From the NCBI GenBank assembly GCA_027451425.1, contig DAIDJH010000023.1, positions 1 through 11,799 on the forward strand: 11,799 nucleotides of DNA. Reading direction: 5' to 3'. The DNA comes from Bdellovibrionales bacterium (GTDB lineage: Bacteria; Bdellovibrionota; Bdellovibrionia; Bdellovibrionales; UBA1609). Within the stretch, counting starts at the first letter, position 1; every line of letters begins with the position of its first letter. Made by a program: the position numbers and the translations under genes. A model generated the notes under the pieces. It had not been told where the DNA came from. It searched no databases and saw nothing but the letters and a program-made list of their open reading frames with translations. Below are positions 5,781-11,799 of this stretch, piece after piece.

Positions 5781-6356
5781 ATGGAAGTCTGGCTGGCCTC
5801 TCATAATCGTGGTAAATTAATTGAATTTAGAACACTCTTGCCGGCCCTTGATATTCACTCACAAAATGAACTGTCCGCGTATACGCCTCCACCGGAAACC
5901 GGAAAAACATTTGAAGAAAACGCCCGAATCAAAGCGCGATCGCTGCGTGCGGTAAAGACAGGCGTTTGGGTCATCGGCGAAGATTCCGGCCTTGAAGTGG
6001 ATGGGTTAAATAAAATGCCGGGAATTCATTCAGCGCGCTATGCCGGCGATCATGCGAGTGACGCTGAAAACGTCGCTAAGCTTCTTAAAATGGTCCAACT
6101 TCGAACAGCGCATAGCCGCGCCGCACGTTTTATCTGCACCATCGTCGCTTACTCGCCCGAAGGTAAAGAGTTTATCATAACCGGTAATATTGAAGGTCGG
6201 ATCGCTGAAAAAGTTAGGGGTCAGGGCGGGTTTGGTTATGATCCCTTATTCATACCCGAAAATGAGACGCAGACTCTCGCCGAACTTGGCCTCACGCGAA
6301 AAAATCAGATCTCGCATCGGGCACAAGCGATTCGTAAACTAGCCGAATTGTTCTAA
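5781..6356 (+). CDS. rdgB: Non-canonical purine NTP pyrophosphatase RdgB/HAM1
   Basis: This enzyme hydrolyses ITP, dITP and XTP to monophosphates, keeping deaminated purines out of DNA and RNA. The 191-residue product shows the family landmarks ASHNRGKLIEF (residues 6-16, base and phosphate binding), TFEENARIKARSL, GEDSGLEVDGL with the catalytic Asp, PGIHSARYAG, GFGYDPLFIPE and the closing SHRAQAIRKLAEL. The ATG at 5781 is set by AAGGAA at 5771-5776. An upstream in-frame opening at 5685 lies inside rph and is not supported. The last 18 bases overlap the 3' end of the minus-strand STAS-like gene. Confidence 0.96.
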   Translation: MEVWLASHNRGKLIEFRTLLPALDIHSQNELSAYTPPPETGKTFEENARIKARSLRAVKTGVWVIGEDSGLEVDGLNKMPGIHSARYAGDHASDAENVAKLLKMVQLRTAHSRAARFICTIVAYSPEGKEFIITGNIEGRIAEKVRGQGGFGYDPLFIPENETQTLAELGLTRKNQISHRAQAIRKLAELF

Positions 6357-6692
6357 ATTTACTCCGGCGCGGGCCGCCAGCTGGGCCGTTGGCTCCATCG
6401 CTTTCCATTCTTCAATAGATATGCAAAGAAATGGGTCGAGCGAGGCGTAGATCAAAAATTGACGCTTCATCTTTTCGTTCGAGCCAATCAAAGCCAACCG
6501 GCCACCGCGCTGTCCAAGCTCTTTTGCGGTCTTGTACAACAGTTGGATCATCGGCAAGCACATAAACTGAAGGCCCGACATGTCGTAAGCGATCTGTTTG
6601 ACCGTCGAGGCCGCAGAAATTAGCTCCGCTTTAGATTCTGGGAAATTGAACGCGTCTATCCGAGCGCGGGGTGTAATGTAGATCCATTCCAT
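6339..6692 (-). CDS. STAS-like domain protein (anti-sigma antagonist fold)
   Basis: This 117-residue protein fits a single STAS domain. The diagnostic stretch is DMSGLQF (residues 37-43), then a helix (LPMIQLLYKTAKELG) and GGRLALIGSNEKMKRQFLIYASLDPFLCISIEEW. This matches the usual DLSG...; helix; GGRLxLxGxxxxxxxxLxxxxLxxxFxxxxS order. The DSSG site whose serine is phosphorylated in SpoIIAA/RsbV-type antagonists reads CLPM here (45-48), so switching by serine phosphorylation at that place is unlikely. The ATG at 6692 is preferred because a strong promoter ends eight bases upstream; an ATG at 6701 would lie before the predicted transcript start. Neither has a ribosome site. It is a lone gene, divergent from prs and convergent with rdgB. 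Partner and pathway are unknown. Confidence 0.7.
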   Translation of the reverse strand: MEWIYITPRARIDAFNFPESKAELISAASTVKQIAYDMSGLQFMCLPMIQLLYKTAKELGQRGGRLALIGSNEKMKRQFLIYASLDPFLCISIEEWKAMEPTAQLAARAGVNLEQFG

Positions 6693-6699
6693 GAAGTGC

Positions 6700-6728
6700 A
6701 TTATGAAAACAGTCGTAAAATTCGTCAA
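6700..6728 (-). promoter_or_regulatory. Sigma70-type promoter for the STAS-like gene
   Basis: On the minus strand TTGACG (6728-6723) and CATAAT (6705-6700) are separated by exactly 17 bases, each 5/6 to consensus. Transcription would be expected to begin at about 6694-6692, at or next to the ATG at 6692, giving a leaderless or nearly leaderless mRNA. Confidence 0.65.
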
Positions 6729-6810
6729 TCCTCCGGTTGAAAAAGTGTGTAAATTATAGACAAGAATAAAGATTTTCAGTAAAAACGCGGGACCATTGGC
6801 AGGGCACAAT

Positions 6811-7755
6811 ATGACCGACTTGAAAATTTTCTCCGGCAATACCAATCGCGAGTTCGCAGAGCGTGTCGCTAAATCAGCCGGCGTTGAACTCGGTCACTGT
6901 AAGTTCGGTCGATTTGCTGACGGCGAAGTACAAATCGAAATTCATGAAAGCGTTCGTGGTGCCAATACGTTCGTTATTCAAAGTACTTGCCCACCGGTCA
7001 ATGAAAGTTACATGGAACTTTTTTTGATTCTTGATTCGCTCCGTCGGGCGTCAGCTAACGATATATCAGCTGTTCTACCGTATTACGGTTATGCCCGACA
7101 GGATCGAAAGGTTGCTCCTCGCGCGCCAATTTCAGCAAAGTGCGTGGCGACACTCTTGAAGACGGCCGGAGCTGATCGGTTAATTGCCGTAGATTTGCAT
7201 TCGTCGCAGATCCAAGGCTTTTTCGATGGCCCCGTGGATCACCTGTTTGCCACCCCCACATTTGCGCGGGAATGGCGCGCGCGCCACGGTGCTGGCGACG
7301 AATACGTAGCTGTGAGCCCCGATGCCGGTGGTGTTGAACGCGCTCGAGCCTTTGCCAAACGCATCGGCTGCTCCATTGCTATTATCGACAAGCGGCGCGC
7401 GGGCCCTAACCAGGTCGAGTCCGTGAATCTCGTCGGGGAGGTGCGTGGTAAAACCGCCATTATCCTCGACGATATGATCGATACGGCCGGAACATTAACT
7501 CAGGCGGTTGACAGTCTTCTAAAGAATGGGGCAAAAAGAGTCTTCGCCGTTGCCACTCACCCAGTCCTTTCCGGGCCGGCGGTTTCGCGCTTGAAAGAAA
7601 GCGGTGTTGAAAAGGTTTGGGTTACTGACACCGTGCCTTTGCGGCCAGACGCGGTGGCGAGTGGCAAATTTGAGGTGATTTCGGTTGCCCCCGTGGTAGC
7701 TGAGGCGATCAAAAGGATTAATACTCATGACAGCGTAAGCGCGCTGTTTGACTGA
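6811..7755 (+). CDS. prs: Ribose-phosphate pyrophosphokinase (PRPP synthetase)
   Basis: Prs makes 5-phosphoribosyl diphosphate from ribose 5-phosphate and ATP, the entry substrate for purine, pyrimidine, NAD, histidine and tryptophan synthesis. The 314-residue length is standard. Clear motifs are LKIFSGNTNREFAERVA near the start, FADGEVQIEI, LPYYGYARQDRK (ATP-binding flexible region), VDLHSSQIQGFF (metal-binding His), the VSPDAGGVERARAFAKRI block and the PRPP-binding loop ILDDMIDTAGTL. I chose the ATG at 6811, which gives MTDLKIFSGN as in homologues and has AGGG at 6801-6804; a TTG at 6796 is the alternative. It is the first gene of a tight run with rplY (14 bases downstream), pth and ychF. 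No convincing sigma70 promoter pair was found upstream, although TATAGA at 6755-6760 could be a -10. Confidence 0.97.
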   Translation: MTDLKIFSGNTNREFAERVAKSAGVELGHCKFGRFADGEVQIEIHESVRGANTFVIQSTCPPVNESYMELFLILDSLRRASANDISAVLPYYGYARQDRKVAPRAPISAKCVATLLKTAGADRLIAVDLHSSQIQGFFDGPVDHLFATPTFAREWRARHGAGDEYVAVSPDAGGVERARAFAKRIGCSIAIIDKRRAGPNQVESVNLVGEVRGKTAIILDDMIDTAGTLTQAVDSLLKNGAKRVFAVATHPVLSGPAVSRLKESGVEKVWVTDTVPLRPDAVASGKFEVISVAPVVAEAIKRINTHDSVSALFD

Positions 7756-7769
7756 AAGCGAGGCTGAAA

Positions 7770-8489
7770 ATGGCTGAAAATTTTGAATTCAACGTGGAAG
7801 TGAGACAAGTCGGAAAACACGATTCTCGCCGTTTGCGTCGAGAAGGGAACATCCCCGCCATTGTTTACGGGCCGAATTTGAAAAACGTGTCGGTTTTTGT
7901 CCCCGAAAAAGAAGTCGTAAAATTCGCCAAACAACAATATGAAAACACAATTTTTGTTTTTAAATCGAAAGATTCAAAGCTGAACAATTTAAAAGTTTTG
8001 AAAAAGGCGACCACTGTGCACCCAGTATCTCGCCGCCCGGTTCACCTCGACTTTTTTGCGCTTGATCTCAACAAAACTATTCGTGTCGCGGTTGAAGTTC
8101 GTTACGAAGGCCGCGCCGCTGGCGTGAAAGATGGCGGTGTATTGAACACCGTTCGCCGCGACGTTGAGGTTGAATGTTTACCAACGCAAATCCCGCAGTT
8201 TTTATCCATTGATGTGAGCCCTCTAGGTATCGGCAATTCGCTTCACGCCTCAGATTTGCAAGTACCCGAAGGAGTGCGCTTGATCACTTTGCCGACCGCG
8301 ACCCTTTGCACGGTTGTTATGGTTGAAGAAATCGTGGCTCAGCCGGTCGCAACAGCTGCTGCCACTGCCGAAGGTGCCGCAGCGACTCCTGCCGAGGGTG
8401 CTGCCGCTGCGCCGGGCGCTGCCGCTCCCGCCGCTGGTGGTGACGCTAAAAAAGCCGATGCCGGAGCGAAAAAAGAAGAAAAGAAATAG
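7770..8489 (+). CDS. rplY: 50S ribosomal protein L25, long CTC/TL5 form
   Basis: L25 binds 5S rRNA in the central protuberance of the large subunit. The 239-residue product has the N-terminal L25 domain (about residues 1-95, with SRRLRREGNIPAIVYGP and HPVSRRPVHLDFFAL) and the second TL5/CTC beta domain (about 96-188, VEVRYEGRAAGVKDGGVLN... to LCTVVM). A tail of about 50 residues follows, made almost only of Ala, Gly, Pro and Glu and ending in a Lys-rich segment (KKADAGAKKEEKK). Long forms with such tails are common outside enterobacteria. GAGG at 7760-7763 lies six bases before the ATG. The gap to prs is 14 bases and to pth nine, so these genes are likely co-transcribed. Confidence 0.96.
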   Translation: MAENFEFNVEVRQVGKHDSRRLRREGNIPAIVYGPNLKNVSVFVPEKEVVKFAKQQYENTIFVFKSKDSKLNNLKVLKKATTVHPVSRRPVHLDFFALDLNKTIRVAVEVRYEGRAAGVKDGGVLNTVRRDVEVECLPTQIPQFLSIDVSPLGIGNSLHASDLQVPEGVRLITLPTATLCTVVMVEEIVAQPVATAAATAEGAAATPAEGAAAAPGAAAPAAGGDAKKADAGAKKEEKK

Positions 8490-8498
8490 CGCAAACGG

Positions 8499-9080
8499 AT
8501 GTACCTTATTGTGGGGCTCGGTAATCCGGGCCATCGTTATCAACTCACTCGACACAACATCGGTTTCATCGTCGTCGACGCGCTTTTGCTCCATTTTGAT
8601 TCAAGGCCCACTGAACAATTCAAGAGCGTTGTCGCAAAAGTCAAAGACGGCGATCTTGATGTGATCTTGGCCAAGCCGCAAACCTACATGAATCTTTCAG
8701 GCGAAGCTGTGCAAGCCCTCGTCGCGTACTACAAAGTCCCGCTTGAAAATTTGCTGGTCATTCATGACGACATCGATCAACCGTTCGGACAGCTGCGGTT
8801 TCAGAAAAATCGCGGGCCTGGTGGGCATAACGGCATTCGCGATATCCATGAAAAATTGGGCACGCCCGATTACGCCCGACTCAAAATTGGCATCGGCCGC
8901 CCAACCAACCCGCATGTTCCAATCGAAGATTTTGTTTTACAAAATTTTTCACCCGACGAAGAAAAGAGCTTAAGCGAATTGATTCAACAGGCGGGAGATG
9001 CGGCACTGACATTCGTCGAATCAGGTTTTCAACGCGCGCAAAACGAATACAATAGCCCGAGGAGTAAAGATGGGTCTTAA
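8499..9080 (+). CDS. pth: Peptidyl-tRNA hydrolase
   Basis: Pth releases tRNA from peptidyl-tRNAs that drop off the ribosome. The 193-residue product carries LIVGLGNPGHRYQLTRHNIGF with the catalytic His19 and Asn9, AKPQTYMNLSGEAV with Asn65, HDDID with Asp90 (the residue that activates the histidine in the E. coli enzyme) and GPGGHNGI with Asn111. All expected active-site residues are present. It begins nine bases after rplY with only a weak ribosome site, so its translation may be partly coupled. Its 3' end overlaps ychF by 11 bases; the pth-ychF pairing is widespread in bacteria. Confidence 0.97.
   Translation: MYLIVGLGNPGHRYQLTRHNIGFIVVDALLLHFDSRPTEQFKSVVAKVKDGDLDVILAKPQTYMNLSGEAVQALVAYYKVPLENLLVIHDDIDQPFGQLRFQKNRGPGGHNGIRDIHEKLGTPDYARLKIGIGRPTNPHVPIEDFVLQNFSPDEEKSLSELIQQAGDAALTFVESGFQRAQNEYNSPRSKDGS
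9059..9064 (+). promoter_or_regulatory. Strong ribosome binding site of ychF, inside pth
   Basis: GAGGAG with a five-base spacer to the ATG at 9070. It lies wholly within the pth coding sequence and supports the overlapping start. Confidence 0.75.
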
Positions 9081-10194
9081 AGCAGGCATCGTCGGCCTAC
9101 CGAACGTCGGCAAGAGCACGTTGTTTAACGCCTTGACTGCGGCTAAAGCCGAAGCGGCGAATTATCCGTTTTGCACGATTGACCCGAATGTGGGTGTGGT
9201 CACGGTCCCGGACGAGCGCCTCGCAAAAATCTCAGGGCTTGTAAAACCGCAAAAGATCGTACCGACGGTGATGGAGTTCGTTGACATCGCTGGACTCGTC
9301 GCTGGCGCAAGTAAAGGCGAAGGCCTTGGTAATCAATTTTTAGCTAATATTCGTGAAACCGATGCAATCTTGCACGTTGTCCGATGCTTTGAAGACTCAA
9401 ACGTCGTCCACGTCGCTGGTTCAGTGGACCCCCTGCGCGATATCGGGACGATCAACACTGAATTGATTTTGGCGGATCTCGACAGCGTCGACAAACGACT
9501 CAAGCGTATCGAAAAAGCCGCGCAAAGTTCAAAGGACGCGAATATTAAAATTGAATACGGTCTTGTCAAAAAAGTCTGGTCCGCATTGAATGACAGCAAA
9601 CCCGCGCGCACGGTTGAAGTGAACGACGACGAGCAACCGTTTCTACATGAGCTGCATCTTCTTACGACAAAACCCGTTCTCTATGTTTGCAACGTCGCGG
9701 AGAAAGACTACGTTTCAGATTCAGCCGTTGATTCCGGCGCGACCAAGAGCGCGTGGGTAAAGCAAGTCGAAGAACTCGCCGCACACGAAGGAAATCAAAG
9801 CATCGCGATTTGCTCAGCCATCGAGGCAGAGATTTCGCAACTCCCCGAAGATGAACGGTTGGAGTTTATTCAGTCTTTAGGAATGAAAGAACCTGGCCTC
9901 AGCCGTCTCATTCGCGAAGCTTACAAACTGTTGAACTTAATCACTTACTTTACGGCGGGTGAAAAAGAAGTGCGCGCGTGGACCATTCGAAAAGGCACCA
10001 AGGCTCCGCAGGCAGCAGGGGTGATCCATTCTGATTTTGAACGCGGCTTTATTCGCGCCGAAACCTATCACTGCGAAGATCTCTTTCAGCTCAAGAGCGA
10101 AAGCGCCATCAAAGACGCCGGCAAATATCGCTCTGAAGGCAAAGACTACGTCGTTCGCGATGGCGATGTGCTGCTGTTTCGTTTTAATGTATAG
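9070..10194 (+). CDS. ychF: Ribosome-associated ATPase YchF (OLA1 family)
   Basis: YchF is an Obg-related P-loop protein that prefers ATP to GTP, binds ribosomes and affects stress responses and start selection. The 374-residue product has the P-loop GLPNVGKST (residues 9-17), a DIAGL switch II, GEGLGNQFL and, in place of the G4 motif NKxD, NVAEKD (near 206-211). That change is what gives the family ATP preference. A helical region follows, then a C-terminal TGS domain (about the last 90 residues, LITYFTAGEKEVRAW... GDVLLFRFNV). The length is slightly above the usual 363 or so; extra residues appear just after NVAEKD (SDSAVDSGATKSAW). It is the last gene of the prs-rplY-pth-ychF run and is convergent with oppC, with only 19 bases and no clear terminator between them. 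Confidence 0.97.
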   Translation: MGLKAGIVGLPNVGKSTLFNALTAAKAEAANYPFCTIDPNVGVVTVPDERLAKISGLVKPQKIVPTVMEFVDIAGLVAGASKGEGLGNQFLANIRETDAILHVVRCFEDSNVVHVAGSVDPLRDIGTINTELILADLDSVDKRLKRIEKAAQSSKDANIKIEYGLVKKVWSALNDSKPARTVEVNDDEQPFLHELHLLTTKPVLYVCNVAEKDYVSDSAVDSGATKSAWVKQVEELAAHEGNQSIAICSAIEAEISQLPEDERLEFIQSLGMKEPGLSRLIREAYKLLNLITYFTAGEKEVRAWTIRKGTKAPQAAGVIHSDFERGFIRAETYHCEDLFQLKSESAIKDAGKYRSEGKDYVVRDGDVLLFRFNV

Positions 10195-10213
10195 CTGCTT
10201 ATAGCTCGACCGA

Positions 10214-11260
10214 TTATTTCGCCTTGGGGTCCCACGCATCGCGTAGCCCATCACCAAAAATGTTGAACGCGAGCAAAGTAAAAAACAGCGCAAGGCCGGG
10301 GGCAATAATCAAATGTGGAAAGGTACGAATAGTCTTCCACCCTTCGTTGGCCAGCACACCCCAACTCGAATAAGGCGGCTGAAGTCCAAGACCGATGAAA
10401 CTCAAAACACTCTCGAACATGATATTCTGAGGTATGAGCGCCGTTATCATGACAATAATAGGACCCATGATGTTCGGCACGATGTGCCTAGCAACAATCC
10501 ATCGGTCCGTAGCGCCGATTGAACGCGCCGCCTCAACAAATAAAAGTTGTTTTGCCTGTAGAACCTGGCCGCGAACCACGCGCGCGAGCATTGTCCAACC
10601 GAGAACACTCAACGCAACCAAGATGCCCGAAACCGCTCTCAGCTCGGGGTTCATGTTTATGCTAACCGCATCGAACATGACTTTGATCAACACCAACAAG
10701 ACGAGGGCCGGTATCGAATCAAGCGTATCCACCAGTCTCATCATAACAGCGTCAACCCGACCGCCAAACCAACCCGAGATGGCACCGTAAACCGTTCCAA
10801 ATACTAAGGAGGCGATCGCCGTAAACACTCCGACCGCCATCGAGACTTGCGCGCCGTAGATGACCCGAGACAAAAGATCGCGCCCCAAATCGTCAGTACC
10901 AAGCCAGTGCGCCCACGAAGGCGAGGCCAAAATTAAATTCACGTTCTCTGTCTCGTAACTATAGGGCGCTAAATGTTGCGCCAAAATCGCTACAAGGCTC
11001 ATGAAACAAATAAAAATGGCTGAGGCAAACGCGAGTCGATTGCGCTTTAAACGGCGCCATGAATCCTTCCATAACGAACTGGCGTGAGCACGCTCCAAAA
11101 AATCGACCTCTCCGAGCGCGGGCTTAATATCAGCTACAGCGCTCGACACAACCCCCACAGCCACACTGGCCGCAACGGTCGGCTCCGCTTGAACGACTGC
11201 AATGGGCTGCGCGCTGTTTGCATTCGGGCCATCGCCGGCCTGGGCATTTGTATCTATCAT
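10214..11260 (-). CDS. oppC: ABC importer permease, OppC/DppC family
   Basis: This is an inner-membrane subunit of a peptide- or nickel-type ABC importer, pairing with OppB to form the channel. The 348-residue product has the OppC N-terminal segment SLWKDSWRRLKRNRLAFAS (residues 62-80), a first membrane helix (about 79-98), the family signature GTDDLGRDLLSRVIYGAQVS (121-140), further membrane helices and the EAA coupling loop FVEAARSIGATDRWIVARH (from 241), where the ATPase docks. It ends FNIFGDGLRDAWDPK as in homologues. The first 50 or so residues are an unusual Ala/Val/Gln-rich extension. The start ATG overlaps the oppB stop as ATGA, indicating translational coupling. Peptide specificity cannot be read from the permease, so opp versus dpp is uncertain. 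Confidence 0.92.
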   Translation of the reverse strand: MIDTNAQAGDGPNANSAQPIAVVQAEPTVAASVAVGVVSSAVADIKPALGEVDFLERAHASSLWKDSWRRLKRNRLAFASAIFICFMSLVAILAQHLAPYSYETENVNLILASPSWAHWLGTDDLGRDLLSRVIYGAQVSMAVGVFTAIASLVFGTVYGAISGWFGGRVDAVMMRLVDTLDSIPALVLLVLIKVMFDAVSINMNPELRAVSGILVALSVLGWTMLARVVRGQVLQAKQLLFVEAARSIGATDRWIVARHIVPNIMGPIIVMITALIPQNIMFESVLSFIGLGLQPPYSSWGVLANEGWKTIRTFPHLIIAPGLALFFTLLAFNIFGDGLRDAWDPKAK

Positions 11261-11799
11261 GCTAGTTTAATCTTTGGATCAAAGTAAGTGTAAAGAATGT
11301 CGACTACTAAATTCGCCAAAATCAAAATACTCGCATAAATCAAAGTAACGCCCAAAATGAGCGGATAATCGCGATTGGTGACGCTTTGGATGAAGTGTTT
11401 ACCCATCCCCGGGATATTGAAAATGTCTTCTATCACAAACGAACCACACAGAAGGTCGGCCATCACAGGGCCAGCGTAACTCAAAACAGGGATGAGTGAG
11501 TTTTTCAGTACATGCTTAAAGAGAATGGCCCCCTGGCGTAGCCCTTTTGCCTTAGCGGTTCGCACAAAATCCGAACGGATCACCTCTAAAACGCTGGACC
11601 GTGTGAGCCGGGCGATGATGGCCGCCGGACGAAGCCCCAACACAATCACCGGCATAATGTAAAAAGAAGTGCCATCCCACTGCGCGACCGGCAAGAGATT
11701 GAGGCCAAAACAAAGAACCGTGATAAGAATCGCCGCGACCAAAAAATTTGGGATCGAGATAAAGGAGGTTGCCGCGACCATCGTCACATTATCTTTCCA
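11257..11799 (-). CDS. oppB: ABC importer permease, OppB/DppB family (partial, 5' end outside window)
   Basis: The C-terminal 180 residues of the partner permease are visible; the frame runs through the right edge beginning WKDNVT, so the true start lies outside. It shows SIPNFLVA followed by a membrane helix, LNLLPVAQWDG, the helix FYIMPVIVLGL, the coupling-loop region IRSDFVRTAKAKGL, HVLKNSLIPVLSYAGP, FVIEDIFNIPGMGKHFIQSV and the ending LVVDILYTYFDPKIKLA. All of these are typical of OppB. The stop TGA shares ATGA with the oppC start. The usual order places a binding protein or other transporter genes nearby, but nothing upstream can be seen. Confidence 0.92.
   Translation of the reverse strand, partial: WKDNVTMVAATSFISIPNFLVAAILITVLCFGLNLLPVAQWDGTSFYIMPVIVLGLRPAAIIARLTRSSVLEVIRSDFVRTAKAKGLRQGAILFKHVLKNSLIPVLSYAGPVMADLLCGSFVIEDIFNIPGMGKHFIQSVTNRDYPLILGVTLIYASILILANLVVDILYTYFDPKIKLA

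Noticed and set aside
6737..6760. TTGAAA and TATAGA as a plus-strand prs promoter
   Set aside because: The spacer is only 12 bases, too short for sigma70. TATAGA alone may be a -10, but no matching -35 is visible.
8250..8664. Open frames antisense to or in another frame of the rplY tail and pth
   Set aside because: Their composition is explained by the low-complexity GC-rich rplY tail; pth and rplY are clearly the real genes.
10180..10213. Short repeat TATAGCT twice between ychF and oppC as a bidirectional terminator
   Set aside because: It is a direct rather than inverted repeat with no GC stem and no T run.

Overview
The window is a compact block of about 50% GC, mostly bacterial housekeeping genes, with intergenic gaps usually under 35 bases. 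The run prs-rplY-pth-ychF follows a cell-wall amidase, rph and rdgB. There is also a PilZ protein with a GYF-like front domain, an Ala/Lys-rich membrane coiled-coil protein and a secreted S1/P1-type nuclease. Together these suggest a Gram-negative of the Bdellovibrionota/deltaproteobacterial kind. This placement is inferred from gene content and remembered gene order, not from a search. No rRNA, tRNA, CRISPR array, insertion sequence or phage gene was seen.

Left part (1-2401): the 3' end of a gene that may be mazG overlaps a small arsenate-reductase/LMW-phosphatase-like protein that contains no cysteine. Convergent to it is rlmE (23S rRNA Um2552 methyltransferase). Only 31 bases from the rlmE start, a secreted zinc phosphoesterase of the S1/P1 nuclease-phospholipase C superfamily begins on the opposite strand.

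Middle (2425-5017): two minus-strand genes form a likely operon, a membrane-anchored coiled-coil/SH3-like protein followed by the PilZ protein. They diverge from a periplasmic N-acetylmuramoyl-L-alanine amidase across a 211-base gap, the only sizeable non-coding stretch in the window. The gap holds a tandem 11-bp-period repeat, an inverted repeat and a textbook-looking intrinsic terminator 26 bases ahead of the amidase ATG. Because the upstream neighbour is divergent, that terminator has no upstream gene to serve, which suggests an attenuated leader or a small RNA.

Right-centre (5039-10194): rph and rdgB follow the amidase closely. A STAS-like gene on the minus strand overlaps the end of rdgB. 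Its promoter is the best match in the window and is placed so that the mRNA would be almost or fully leaderless. Then come prs, rplY (long CTC form), pth and ychF, covering PRPP supply, 5S rRNA binding, peptidyl-tRNA recycling and a ribosome-associated ATPase; the spacing and overlaps suggest co-transcription.

Right edge (10214-11799): oppC and a partial oppB of a peptide/nickel-type ABC importer lie on the minus strand, linked by an ATGA overlap and convergent to ychF. No transporter ATPase gene follows oppC.

Most of the window is ordinary. The best leads are the amidase leader, the cysteine-free ArsC-like protein, and the leaderless STAS gene that lacks the usual phosphorylation serine.
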